Part shown: positions 1-12,268 of the stretch, piece by piece
Layout of the letters: each line of letters begins with the position of its first letter
Position numbering within the stretch: position 1 is the first letter of the stretch
From: Hydractinia symbiolongicarpus
Taxonomy: Eukaryota > Cnidaria > Hydrozoa > Anthoathecata > Hydractiniidae
Direction of reading: 5' to 3'
Assembly: GCF_029227915.1 (NCBI RefSeq)
Contig: NC_079889.1
Coordinates: 7,502,001 to 7,566,000, forward strand
Length of the DNA stretch: 64,000 nt
Notes under the pieces: generated by a model
Database searches by the model: none
What the model was told of the DNA's origin: nothing
Seen by the model: only the letters and a program-made list of their open reading frames with translations
Made by a program: the position numbers and the translations under genes

Positions 1-32
1 TCTCAAAATGATTTGGAATGGAAGTTCGCCAG

Positions 33-916
33 TCACATAATGAGTAAGCACAGCCTTCTGTTTACAATTCGCCAGTGTGATTTTTTAAATGCGCTACAAT
101 CCATGTTTTTTAATTTAATAACATTTTTTGGCACGTTCCATGTAGACAGTTGACGCATCAGCTCCTTAAAAAACAAAGTTTTTGTACTAACAATTTTTTC
201 CCTCATTCTGCGAACAGCCGACGATTGACTCTGTTGAGATAAACTTGAGAAATTTGGCTTCTCAACTGTAGAAGCTTGGGCGTTATAGGTTTTCCTATCT
301 TCTTCCGGTAACGCCGTCCAGGCTTTATTCATATCCGCCATTTTGTTGACTGGATTATCTAAACAACAAAAAACTAGCGAGTATTATGTACTTATAATAT
401 TTTCAGTTTATAGACTTACTAATCTCATTTTTAGCTTCTCTTCTTTTCAAACTCAGTTGGATGCGTACTATAATAATGGCTGGCAATAATATGTCAATAA
501 GATGATACAACGATATAAAATAAGTATTGACAACAAGCTAAACCTTTCATATATTGTTTACGAAACATGTCAAAGCCAGAAGGTTTTCTTTCGGGTAGTT
601 TTGTCGACTTTACTTGTGGAGGTCTTCTCTTGCTATTAATCCAATCCTACACCAAAAAGAAAAACAAGGTCAACTTTGTAATCATAATAATGGTATTGCC
701 GTAATTCTGTTTTTTAAATGTACCAAAAAGTGTTTCGACAGAACAAACCTTGATTTTCGATTCACTTAGGCCTGTTTTCAATACCGCTTGCTCTAACAAA
801 GATCGCGCCAACGTATTGTCACTTTTATAGCTCTTCATTCCAGCTTCATAAAGTTCTTCGAGGACAGTGACTTGTTCTGGGGTCTTTTTTACTAGCTTTC
901 TCTTATTTTCAGCCAT
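33..916 (-). CDS. Homeodomain-like plus HMG-box-like protein, three exons
   Basis: Three exons join in phase with GT/AG borders: 749-916, 544-646 and 33-358. Exon 1 starts MAENKRK and runs through two predicted helices. The exon 1/2 joint gives IKDWINSKRRPP, which resembles a homeodomain recognition helix (W-x-N-x-K-R). After a short linker, exon 2 starts a second domain at FDMFRKQYMK; exon 3 continues with NPVNKMADMNKAWTALPEED, as in an HMG box. The product is about 198 residues if the stop at 33-35 is used; the real last exon may instead splice out near 60 and leave the window. Both domains suggest a nuclear DNA-binding protein. It lies on the same strand as, and about 1.5 kb downstream of, the KDZ transposase, so it may be an accessory gene of that element or an unrelated host gene. 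I do not recognise an orthologue. Confidence 0.6.
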
Positions 917-2412
917 GTTCTACTGTTTTTTGAACTACGATGATAATTATCAAACATACACAGTTGGCTATTTCCAAAAAATATAAGATCAGTTGGGATG
1001 AATCGGAACAAAAACAGTTTTGACATAGCAGTCAGTTAACTCACCCCTACAAAATGTCGCGTGTATTTGATTTCGTTACTGCAAAGTATGTGGAGTATGT
1101 AAAGCACAATTTGTGGGTATTGTTACCCGAACTAGCAAAAATATGAGCGTCTGGAATATCTTACCAGAATTTTTTTTTTTTGCTTTTACCTCGACAAAAT
1201 TTTCAGCCTGCGACATTTTGTCCGCACAAGTTTACATAATTGCATAAAGCCGGAAAGAAAAAAACTTTATTTTCATAAAATTCGACGAAATATGATGATT
1301 TATTATGAACTGTGAAATATAATTTCGCGAAAATTCATTCAACCGCGAATCGCGATTCTCCTTTTTGAAAATCTAGTTTTTTTACATTACCAGATTGACA
1401 GAAACTTCTGGTTACATCACAAACCCTTATACAAGCGCTAATTTTTATCTTATGCAATCAAGACTAGCACCTGCCGTAAAATGAAATTTTTCAGAAAAAT
1501 GTCAGAACACACAGCTCAAATTGATCCGAAATTTATATTCACAGCACTATTCCTTTCACTGGACTTGACATCGAAATAGACAAATAACTGCCGTTAAAAG
1601 AAATCATGTCGAAATTGACACTGTAGCTCGACCCGATCTCAGTGAGACATGTCAGAACACAGTACAAAGTGACCCGAATTTCTATTACACAGTTTTCTTA
1701 AAAACAAAAAAACAACAAGATAAGACCTACTTACTAATTTTAGCGTGTGTTAATTTAGCAAGACAAATTTACGCATTTTTTATAAGAACAATGAACTTGG
1801 AGAAAGTTTCTTACTTTTTTACAAACATTTTTTTTGATTATTTGTTTAACGTCCCTGGAAACAAATCCATGTAGATCCTGCAATGTTTTTAACTATTTCT
1901 TCGATAAATTTAGGCTACGCTAAATTAGTACACGTGGATGCCATGGGAACGAGAGAAAACGGGACGAGCATTAAAATGTATTCCAGCGACACAAATTACA
2001 AAGTAAACTTGCAATATATAAGACAAAGGAAGCATTAGTAACTTTTTTTTATGACATCACATAAATACCGCGTCCGTACAAAGTAGAAGTGGACATATCT
2101 AACCTACTTATTAATATCATTAAAAAATCTGTAAAATCTGTAACAGATAAATATTTGTTTTACATATTCTATAAATCTGTAACAAAATTTAACAAAGGCG
2201 CAAAATTTATATTCTATATATATCTTAAATGAGGTGATTACTTAGAAGAGCCAAAGCTTTCGAAACACAATTTCAAGCTGTGATAGTCAGATGGTTACAA
2301 TGAATTATATTGCTATCCATGTGTCACCAAGTAATAATAGCAAAAGAAAATATAATAAATCAATTCTGTAAAAACACTAACAAATATATATATCGAAATA
2401 TGCAGTTACAGG
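917..2412. other. AT-rich spacer, no gene seen
   Basis: About 1.5 kb between the homeodomain/HMG gene and the last exon of the KDZ transposase. Only short ORFs are present and I see no conserved motif. It contains short runs of A or T, a 'GTCAGAACACA' motif near 1,501 repeated with change near 1,651, and ATAT tracts near 2,210. It probably holds the 3' UTR of the KDZ gene and the promoter of the downstream gene, but no element can be pointed to. Confidence 0.4.
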
Positions 2413-5400
2413 TCATGGGTTTTCTTCATCAGATTCATCTGAAGATTGTCCATCGCAATAAACAGTCACATCAAAATCATCTTCGAGATTGTTGCTTTCG
2501 ACATCCATAAATAGTTTCTGCATATTTTCTACTGTATTTCGTACATAATTTAGTTTTTCTATAACAAAGATTTTTTTTGGAGAATCGTTATTATAAATAG
2601 CAGTAGCCAATGAGGATTCCATTTCTCTATAGTAGTTTAATACGTGCTGCATTTCCGTACGAACAATTTGAAGCTCCTCGGTAGCACGACACTTGCGCAG
2701 GTAAAATTGTACGCACGTAAACTGATGCAGGAATGTTATGTGAAGTGTTATTAACCTAAAATAAAGTGTCCGTAACAAATTAAAGAACTCGTCATTTTTT
2801 TACCATGCATAATTTTTAGAGAATTACCTGATCAACCGTAGTAGTGTTTAAATATATCCTGGAATTGACGTCCAATGCATCTTTATACAACACATCTTCG
2901 TACACACCACATTCTCTGTTCGTCTGATTTAACGACTCAACTAAATTCTTTAGGTCATTGCAGATTTTATTGATTTGCACTGATAAACGATTGCATATCG
3001 AAGAACCATCTATCAAAGTTAAGTAAAATAAATCAACAAAGAATAAAAAAACAAAGATTGTACACATATTTCATCGGGCTGATATAAATTTATAGTTTAC
3101 CTGCATATCGTTTCTTTAAAGTCAGTAACATTAACCTTTCAGTTGCACGAGTATGTAAAGTATCCAAAGTGGTTTTTACAGCATTCTGAACGAATTTGCG
3201 ATGATGATACGTGTACTGATTTGAGGTTATACTCCAACGATCGTTTACATCGTGCTTTTTTTCGAAACTCGAAAGACCAGATTCCAACCTAAATAACAAT
3301 AACAAAAAGCCATCTAAGAACGAAACAAAAAACTACCGGATGGTTAGTGTGTTGTGGCATAAACTAAATGTTCACATACCTGTTTAGTTTTATCCTATGT
3401 CTCGCAGTATCAGAAACACTACTACTTAACAGGAGTAATGTATTTTCGTTATTCAGCTCTTTAATTTTAGTATAATATTTGAATTCCCAACCAACCTCTA
3501 AAGATAACACTTTCACATTGTATAACAAATCAGTTAATCAAGTTCTTCCTTTAACAACAAATAAGTGTAAGTGTAACAAATAAGTACCTTGCTCTACAAC
3601 ACTTTTCCATTTAATTTTAGACTCTTCCTCCAACTTCCATGAGTGTATAACCTCGTCTGTGATATTATCTAAAAACGTTAAGTTTCAAGAACTCTCACAT
3701 TCTTTCAGATTTGCCAACAAATAAAACCAAATGTATCCCATTAACAACTCTATTCTCACGAAACACGATTTTAAGAAAATATGTCACCTAGGTTTAAACA
3801 CAAAGTTTGGATTTCTGCAGAACTAGTCTGATAGACAGCATTGGCTTTTTGATACCAGCCCACAAGTGTTTTCCCTAATGAACACAAGTAATTCAAAAAT
3901 ACAACAACTAAATGCTAAAACTTCTTGCTCACTTACTTAAAATTTCACAGGTTTTGTATATACAATATTATAATTAAACAATATATAGATACATGCGTAC
4001 CTAATATTTCTAACTTAGTCATTGTAAAATGATTTAAAGCATCACTCAAAAAGTCAACACGGTGAGCTGAAGTCATCTCTTTCGTGATTTTTGAAAACGA
4101 TCTCAAATAGGACCAGAGTCTTTCCATCAGTTCCCCATCCATTAAACCAAAACCTTCCATTCTACGGATCGAATGTTGTACCTAACAATGAAAATGTGGA
4201 AAACGGTTACTATTACAAAGATTCTGTATGTCAGTTGTCAAAGTAATAAGAACAATAACAACAATAACAACAACAACAAACACAACAATAATAAAAAAGA
4301 AACAAACCTGACAAGAACTTTTGTGCCCATATGCGTGAAATACTGGTATCCCTAATTTGAATTTGGGGTATTTACTTAACGTTCCTTTTTTCTAAAATAT
4401 AGATCAATATATACTGTTCAACATATATGTTTCAAGCTAAACCAGAATGCATATAGAAAACGAATAACCTACAGTTAAATGTTTCTTCAACAGACAGGCA
4501 ATATCATACATAATATGGACGTCAATATCTTTACCCAACACTTCAGCTAGGATTTTATTCATCATTAATACCGCATAACCAATTCTAATCATATGAAAAG
4601 AAAATATCATTGAATATTCTATAATAAACAACATCGCAGACTGAAAATTATTTTGTCCAAGAAATATTTTTGTGTATATAGTTTACATTAATAGAAAGTT
4701 TATGCAATATATAAAAAGACTACTAACCTCTCGCCATGTCGCATGTTAAGAAAGAGCTTTGGAATTTCATGCCGACAAGATACACCAAAAACACCTGTCA
4801 CACTAAGCTTTGAACTTTTTCTTTTTGAACGGATACGGTTCCCTGCTTGAAAGTTATTACATTCCTAAAGTGATTTCAGACTTTATTACAACGAGGAAGT
4901 TTTGAATTAAATTAGGGTGATGAAGTGTATCTCACCTTATTTTCCACAGCTTTGTCATCATAGCTAGACATGAATGTGTCAACTTCGTCATCTTCAATAA
5001 AATGATTTTTGTCATTGTTTGGGGTATTCTTTGATTTTGATGCAGAGCTTTTTAAAACAAGTCCAAAATTAGCATCCATGCAATAGAAAACACTCCCAGC
5101 ATCCTAAAAGCATTACAACAAAATTACCAGAGTATATAAAAAAGAAATACAAAAATATCCATAAATGACAAGCTGCCATACTATTGGACATGCTGGACAT
5201 TGGTTGGGTTTTTTTCCTGTTAAGTCTGAAAACCATAGATCCCTCAACTGTCGCTGGAATTGACGGTATTGGTCAATGGAGTCTGTTTGCATAAAACGTG
5301 TTAATACGCGTTTCTAGAAAAAAATTATGAACTATATAATATAATTATAACAAGCCCATTGCTGCTAAATTAAACAATTTGGCTCTCTTCTGACAATAAA

Positions 5401-8400
5401 TAGGCTTTCTTATTAAAAAAGGTTTTGTTGTTAGTCCTAACCTATAAATTCAAACCTTAAACTTACCAGAGTTTGGTTATGCATACCAGTTTTCCATGAC
5501 ATTCCATCAATAAATGAAGTGAAAGAAATTTTACCCTCCATTTGCAATGCAACGAATTGGTCCAGCAATTTTATTGAGATGGCAGTAGAAGGTTTAGTAG
5601 GTGTTGATGGCCATAAATCATACTTTAACAACTTCGAAAATTCAGATTCACATGTGCAGAACCAGACTTCACACTGATGGAGACAACCTATAAGTTCAGA
5701 ATATAAGGGCTTATCCAACTGCTAACTGTACAAATAGAGCACTCACATCATAGTCACATGTATATATTACCTTTTTCTGAAACAATTGTTATTACTCGAA
5801 AATATTTGTTTGAACAGGAATAACAGTGAGCATCGTGTAATTCGTTGTGAAATGTATATGTCATCATGTCAAAGTTTGGCTATGAAAAAATAAAACATCA
5901 CAAGTATATATATAATATATATAAATCAAATATATATATATACATATAAACACGAACTTTAAGTTAAAACTTTAAGTAGCAAAAATGAATGTAATTTTTT
6001 CTTGAAAACAAAACATAAAAATAATATATATAATATATATATATAGTCAGATGAGGTAATCGTTACGCACTTTTTAAATAATCATGAACTACGGTCGCTG
6101 TTCTAATCGTTACGCAGTTCTTTTGTTTTATTCATGCAAAATTAGTTTCTTGTAACATATTCACCAAATATGAGGACCATATGGAAGCGCTATCATGCAC
6201 TTTTTCACATAAAACAATGCGTAATGATTAGATCGAAAAAACTCTAATCATTACGCATTTTTTTATATTTTTTACGCAGGTGCGTAATGATTATAACACC
6301 CTGCGCAATTAATAAAATAGTTTGTTACGCACCTAAGATCTAATGGTTACGCACGCTATTTACGTAGCGGTGTAGTCTGGATTAGTCTATTTGTGCCTTT
6401 TTTATCTTTTTGAATATTAGAACTACAACCGTCAATAATTTCAAAGAGGTGCAATGGAAATAACTAATAAAATATAACAGGGAATTGAAACAATACAACG
6501 TGTAGTGTGGCGAAAATGACCTTGAAACTTCGGCTTTTATTTTAAACAGGGAAAATACCGGCAGTTATACAACAACTACATTTCATTTAAATTACTCTCC
6601 CATTTGCATCTTTCCGAAACATGCATTGCGTCTCTGTTCTTCTTTTTTATCCTTTCGAATAATTCCCGAACTTGAGGATACTGTGGGAACTCCCATTTGT
6701 CACCACCCAAAAAAGTTGCAGTTAACGGCCCACAGATAACATTTTGGACAGCGAAGGTGTCGATATCTTCCCCTACAGCTGTTCCGAACTCGCTGGTTTT
6801 TTTTATTTCTCGAAGGATGTTGTCAGCTGTCCCCAACTTTTTTTGCAGACATTCTATTTCTAATCCTGCAGCAACACCGTTTTCATCATACAAAAATCGC
6901 GTGAGGGCTTTTCCTATGTACAAACTAGGACCTCTCTTGGTGTCGTAAATGCATGCGTACCATTTACCAACCACATCGCATTCTTTTGTTGGCGAATTTA
7001 AAAACTTCCACGTTTTTTCCATTGACAACAGTGTATCTGTTGATTCATCCTGGACAACGTCCTCTTCGCTTTCCTCTCTTTCTCCTTCCTCTTCTTCCTC
7101 TTCTTCATCTTCTTCGCTCGAGGTAATCTCATCGGTATCGCTGTCGTCTTCCTTGTTTATTGTAATTTTCTGCTTTCCCTTTTTGCTCGCAATTGCAATT
7201 TGTTGTTTCTTCCTTTCTCTATCTTCTTTTCTTAGCAACGCCTTTGCTTCCCTTTCTTCTCTCTCTCGGGCTTTTCGTTCAAGCTCTTCTAGCAGCTCTT
7301 TCTGCGTAATAACCTACAACATGGACAATCAATTAGTTATTTTTAATGTGAAATGCAAAATCATTAATGTACTTATTCTTAAATAATATTTTACCTTTCC
7401 GCGAAGATCTAACTTTTGTCTTCTTTTCTTAGGCTGATCTACTGAACCTTTTACTTTATCGAGGAACAGCTCTTCAAATACCTCAGTCGATTTTGGGGTG
7501 GACTGGTTAATTGGTGACAACTTCCAACCATTTGGAATCCAGCAGAAGCCTGTAGGTGCTGTATATGGATATGGTCCAAGCCGCTTTAACAAGATATTCA
7601 TCTCATTAGTTTCATCACGACTTCCGCCTGGCAGAGATGATGGAGTTATATTTACATTAGGGGTGGTTGTAGGTGTGGTATAAGATATTGATAAAGGAGA
7701 TTCTGCTTGGTTTTGCAATTCGGGCAGTGGTAATGATGTCGAGACTTGATTTTGCGCAAGACCCGCAGCTTCATCGATTTGTCTGAAAGTACAAAAATGT
7801 TCAGTCAAGATGTTTATTCAACAGGTTTAGCCATTTTTATCAGTCACAAAAGAAAATAACGTACCCGTCTGACAATTTAGACCAATCAAGAGCTTTACCA
7901 CTTTGTTTCCACGTATAATATTTCGCTAACAATCTTGGGTCCAAGCGTTCCTTTGGATACATGGTTCTGTCAATTGGCCATATTCCAGTACTCCTAAACC
8001 CATTGATAACGCTTTCTTTTTTCATGCCATCTTTCCAAATGGAACAGAGTTCATTGACAAACTCAGACTTTGTCAATTGGCTTTTAGCACCATGTGTTGT
8101 CACGCGTAAATGGAGGCGCTTCTCCCAAGCACGTTTTAAGGGTCCAAAACATGCAACATCTAGGGGTTGCATGACATCCGTAACATGTGGAGGGAATTTC
8201 ATTATAATTATATCGTCTTCCAATGCTTTTTTAATGACAGATATGCTGATATGGGTAAGGTGCCCATCAAACACCAGTAACAATGGTCTTTCTGTTACGT
8301 CCTCAGTGAATTTGGCGAACCACGTGGAAAAAACTTCCGTGTCCATCCAACCGTTTTCAGACTTGGCGTAAAACGTGTTGGGTAGAGCCTTGTCCCCGTA

Positions 8401-10872
8401 CCACGTACTTTGCATATTTTTTCCAGTGAATATAATAAGAGGGTCAAGTGCCACTCCAGCTGCATTACAAACACCGAGTACAGTGATGTTTTCTCTCCCA
8501 GCGCCATACCGTAATTTAAGGGCACGCTGTCCCTTCACGGAGACAACTTTCCCTTTTGATGGATCAGTTGGGAAAGAACTTTCGTCACAGTTCCAGATCC
8601 GTTGTGCATCCAGATTAGGGTATTTCTCGAAGATCTAAAAATATCATTTTACTATACATCATGCACGGTCAAATTATAAACGCTGTTTCCTATAAAAGCG
8701 TACCGTCAATGACGCATATATTACCTGTTCCAATTGATCGTAGAAATCAAAAATTATAAATGGATTGGATGTGTTTGCTTTACGGGCAGTACTAATCATC
8801 TCAGCCTTCTTGTGACTCAGTCCGTTTCTTTTCATAAAGCTCTTTATCCACACTAAACCAGGCCTTCCATTTTTAAACTGAAGTGAAATCGTCCCTGTGA
8901 CTTTGATGTATTCGGCAACAAGATCCTAAATAATAAATTAAATGATGATACAAATATAAATAGTGACAGAATTTCCAACATTCAGTTTTAAACCCTTACA
9001 AAAACAGCTATTAGCTTACCAAAATTTCATCCAACGTAGGACTAAAACCAAGGTTACATACAACACCAATGCACTTAGCTAGCCGGGCCTCCGTTTCTGC
9101 ATCGAAAACACATTTCCGACCAGACTTTCCTAATTTGGCTCCTTCCTTGCGTTTTTTTAAACGAAATCGCAGCGTAGATTCGTTGATACCATGACGTTTT
9201 GCTATGCCTCTGACTGATGCATTCGGCATAGAATCGAACTCTTGAAGCGCTTCCTGGAGTTGCTCTTCTGTCCACGCGTCCACAACTTTCTTCGCAACTT
9301 TTCTGCTACCCTGCTTTTTTCTTCGACCACTCTTTGATACACGTTTTTTTGTTTTCATTGTTAAGCCGTCTAGACAAACTATAAACACGATAAAACACAG
9401 TATACATTCCCAAAAATACTCACTGTGGTCTCTCATCCAAGAATATGGTAAAACAAGTGTTTAGAAATTAAAAACAAACATAGCAAAACAAAATTCTACC
9501 TTCTCCCAGTACGAATTGATCTGCAAAAGAGTTTGTTACTAGAATCTTGTCTTGTTAAGGAATTATTGACCAATTGGCGCCAAAGACCTTCACAAAATAC
9601 CATATAAGGAATGTTTACCCCTTCCTGGCAATTATAACAAGGCATAAAGTTCTTAACTAAAGACGTTAAACAAGATTTCTAGTAGTCTCTCTAACTTTGC
9701 TTTGTGCGTAATGATAATATTATGCCCAATGATTTCTTGATTTAATCATTGCGCATCGTTTTTTTGCCCCGGGCGTGATTTTTACATAAAAAGGCCTCCG
9801 AGAATCAATGGACGAGGTTCGGGTCTGTAATTTAACACAGTTTTTTACCAGTGGACCGTGCTAACAAAAATGGTAGAGGAAAGTTAGTGAAGTGATTCGG
9901 AAAGTTGATATTGGACTTTTTTGGAGTGGTGTTGGAAACATCAAGATTTCTCTGGAAGAGTCGTCGTATGGAATAATTTAATTGGTTAATATAGCGGAGG
10001 AATCATTTCAGTTAGTTTTTTCATTCTTTAATTTTATTTTAAACCTTGTTTTAGTTGCGAAATTAACAAACTTAAAAATGCGTAATGAATATAAATGCGT
10101 AACGATTACCTCATCTGACTATAAGTTTTTTTAGAGTGAATGCAGATTTTTTTCACAATGCCAAACCCTCCTGAAAGCGCCTGCACTTTTTACAATGTTT
10201 ATTCTATTTATATGTAAAACTGTCACATCTTATTATCCAGGAGGTTAACATTATACACATAACATCAAGCGCATAGCTGATAAGCATGGCAAGTTTGGTA
10301 AGGACTAGTTACTAGCTAAATGGCGTAACTTGCTTCACTTGCAGGCTCTGTATAGCTTATATATATATACACACCTTTAAAGTAATTGCATTATGAAATG
10401 CAATGTTCTTATGGGAAACGTCTGCACAACCCTGGCAATATGTCGCAAGTGGACCACAGTCTTTGCACCAAACAAGCCCTTCCTCAAACGACGAATCACA
10501 TACCGTACACTTTTGAAGAAGCAAAAGGTTGAATTTTTCAGCATAATTTTCACAAATGTTAGAAGTGACAGAACTCCAGGAATGTAATTCTTTCTCTTTG
10601 TTTCTTTCATAACCGCCACATCTTTTTTTTTTAACTATATCCCCACTCAACAAAAACTGTACATTATCATGTTCTTCAATATCAAATTGTTCGGTTTGCA
10701 CTAAAGGGTCCTCAATAGCACTTGTATTATTTGTTTCTTCTATGGTAGTTATGCTTGCAGAGGAATTGCTTGTCACCGGCTGAAATGACTTGAAAACACT
10801 TCTTGTATAACCGTTTCTGAGAGTTGTGCGAATGATCCGTGACCCTTTCCTGTTAGACTTTGCAAAAGGCAT
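2413..10872 (-). CDS. KDZ-family (Kyakuja-Dileera-Zisupton) transposase, 15 exons, about 888 aa
   Basis: Exons read: 10375-10872, 5771-5879, 5467-5687, 5182-5313, 4936-5103, 4724-4864, 4473-4640, 4308-4391, 4001-4181, 3788-3874, 3588-3668, about 3381-3497, 3101-3288, 2828-3009, 2413-2721. Nearly all joints are in phase; the 3,381-3,497 exon is off by one base in my count and needs checking. The N-terminus has the cysteine clusters typical of KDZ proteins (CTVCDSS..., WCKDCGPLATYCQGC; then HCYSC and CLHQCEVWFCTC). The catalytic core follows: CPACP, FYCMDANF (Asp about 330), MYDIACLLKKHL (Asp about 469), PVFHAYGHKSSC and GFGLMDGELMERLW (catalytic Glu). Length fits the family. The tail is acidic and serine-rich. 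The first intron is 4.5 kb only because a complete pogo element sits in it; without that it would be about 0.4 kb. The KDZ element's own ends were not found. It would act in the nucleus as a cut-and-paste transposase. Confidence 0.85.
6044..6069 (+). repeat. Left terminal inverted repeat of pogo-like element
   Basis: 26 bases identical to the reverse complement of 10,096-10,121. It starts TAGTCAGATGAGG and ends with the subterminal motif TAATCGTTACGCA. Confidence 0.92.
6057..6353. repeat. Subterminal TAATCRTTACGCA motif array (left end)
   Basis: Six copies of a 13-base motif close to TAATCGTTACGCA lie at 6057-6069, 6104-6116, 6218-6230 (inverted), 6245-6257, 6281-6293 (inverted) and 6341-6353 (TAATGGTTACGCA). 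Four more, including looser variants, occur near the other end at 9705-9717, 9743-9755, 10079-10091 and 10096-10108. Arrays of this kind at transposon ends are commonly transposase-binding sites; that role here is inferred. Confidence 0.75.
6576..9358 (-). CDS. pogo-like transposase (HTH_psq + CENP-B HTH + DDE_1), 811 aa, intact
   Basis: Five exons join in phase: 9020-9358, 8725-8925, 7865-8634, 7395-7782, 6576-7313. Start is MKTKKR after an upstream non-conserved stretch. Residues about 28-75 form a psq-type helix-turn-helix (WTEEQLQEALQEF ... GIAKRHGINESTLRFRL); exon 2 supplies the second, CENP-B-like HTH (NGRPGLVWIKSFMKRN). The DDE core shows WNCDESSF (D197), LLLVFDGHLTH (D303) and MQPLDVACF (D339), giving DD36D spacing. 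A proline-rich linker, a Lys/Glu-rich stretch (7,240-7,313), an acidic run (about 7,080-7,140) and a C-terminal domain with DVVGKWYACIYD and FLGGDKWEFPQYP follow, as in long Jerky/pogo-type transposases of invertebrates. No stop or frameshift was seen. It should bind the element's ends and excise at TA. The gene lies inside a KDZ intron in the same orientation as the KDZ gene. Confidence 0.9.
10096..10121 (-). repeat. Right terminal inverted repeat of pogo-like element
   Basis: Perfect 26-base inverted match to 6,044-6,069, followed by TA at 10,122-10,123. Confidence 0.92.
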
Positions 10873-11339
10873 AATATCTTACTGCTATAATAATTCAAGC
10901 AAAACATGGAGATGAGCTGATGAGCTAGATAGCTAGCTGCAACACTTGCCTTCCACACTGAACTGACTAAACATTGAACAGGGGTGGGGGCTAGCTGCTA
11001 AAAACAAACAGTACAGAGGTAGTCTAAAATTTGGCTGACAACCATTCAACATAACTACAACACTATTTGTAGTGCTGTTACAAGGAAAACACTCTCAGAA
11101 CTGCTAGAAAAGTGATTTGTCTCAACATATTTTGTCCAGGATTGTGGTGGTCACGTTGGTTTGGCCATAGTGATGTTTGGCGAAGCAACGCAGCCAGCCA
11201 GAAAAATAAATGCACCACTATTCACCACAAAAAGTAATGCACCAACAACCAGCGTTCCATGCAAACGGCAAATATCGCTCTCCGCTATCGCTGGAGCAAC
11301 AGCGCAGCAACGGAACGCGGGGTTCATCGTTCTCCTTTT

Positions 11340-12134
11340 TACAGCGGAGCGGGATAACTATCATATACAGTTTACCGAATAGGGTGGTACAGGTGTTATA
11401 CAATTTTCAAAAAAATTTATCACGGTTTCGGTTTAAAAAAACCCACAGGAAACAGCGCGTCGTTACCCCGTCGATCTAAAAATATCACTGATTCATTTAA
11501 TTTTGCGGAATAAGTTTTCATGACAGTAATAAAAGGTGTAGCTACCTAACTGATTTAGCTAGCATAATAACTATTGCTTGAGAATATTGTTGAAGCCAAA
11601 CTGCGTTAGGCAACTTTCACTTCTTAGGAACAGTTAGCTAAAGAGCAAGCTAGGATGGTCACAACCCCAACGTAAAAATAAATACTATGGGCGAGGATAA
11701 AAGCTTTTATATTAAACTGAATAACACCCTTAAAAGAATAAGAATAAATAAGTCTAGCTAACTGGTTTTAGTATGTTACCTCAAAATCTACGTTCATAGC
11801 CAAAATCTTAAATTTGGTAGTTTAAGATTTGTACGTGGCTAAAAAATATATTTAGTCTAACATGTGAAAACATACAGAAAACTAATATTACAAAATAAAT
11901 ACTTTTGAAGATAAAAAGGTTAAAGGGAAACGTACAAACCTAGCACTGAACACACCACTTCTAAAATTAAAATGGCTCCGCTTTACACTTTCCTGTTTTT
12001 CCGGCGTGATCAAAACAAAGTCGGTAGAAATATATCACATTAGGTATTTCGTGCGTATTTTAAAAATTTCGTGTTTCCGTAACAGGACATGTCTTTTGGG
12101 ATAGACACCCAGACGACGGCTATTATCAAAGGGA
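11340..12134 (-). mobile_element. Non-autonomous Helitron copy A, 5' end preserved
   Basis: Read on the minus strand, it begins at about 12,134 with TCCCTTTGATAATAGCCG, like the Helitron starts at 32,282, 33,751 and 35,953. It then follows the 32.3-33.1 kb copy: an ACACGAAAT block, ACCGACTTTGTTTTGA, TACGTACAAATCTTAAA, then GTTAGCTAG-rich sequence and a GGGGTAACGA segment. The 3' hairpin and CTAG end are not visible, so it is truncated somewhere below 11,340. Confidence 0.65.
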
Positions 12135-12268
12135 CAATTTATTATATGGTCCACACCAAACTGGATTTGTTGTTTTTAATGGTGTTATTTTGAACGTAGA
12201 AGTTTGCTGGTTTTAGTTGTTTAAAAGTTGTTTTGAAAGCTTTATTGTTGTTACTTTGACTTAAAATT

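Larger units (their letters stand above)
6044..10121 (-). mobile_element. Complete pogo-like DNA transposon nested in KDZ intron 1
   Basis: A 4,078-bp element is bounded by perfect inverted ends beginning TAGTCAGATGAGG at 6,044 and ending with the complement at 10,121. TA flanks both sides, giving a TATA context, so the exact split between TA target duplication and element end is ambiguous. It carries one five-exon transposase gene on the minus strand with no stop or frameshift, and ten copies of a 13-bp motif near its ends. Identical ends and an open transposase suggest recent arrival. Confidence 0.9.

Noticed and set aside
647-916. Classifying the homeodomain-like exon as a Hox or other named homeobox gene
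   Set aside because: The helix sequence is too diverged and lacks the WFQNRR core; only a homeodomain-like fold can be claimed.
6949-7386. Plus-strand Ser-rich ORF of 145 codons
   Set aside because: It is the antisense shadow of the acidic/lysine-rich last exon of the pogo-like transposase.
11161-11479. Overlapping ORFs on both strands near 11.2-11.5 kb
   Set aside because: They lie at the Helitron copy A edge and show no protein family signal.
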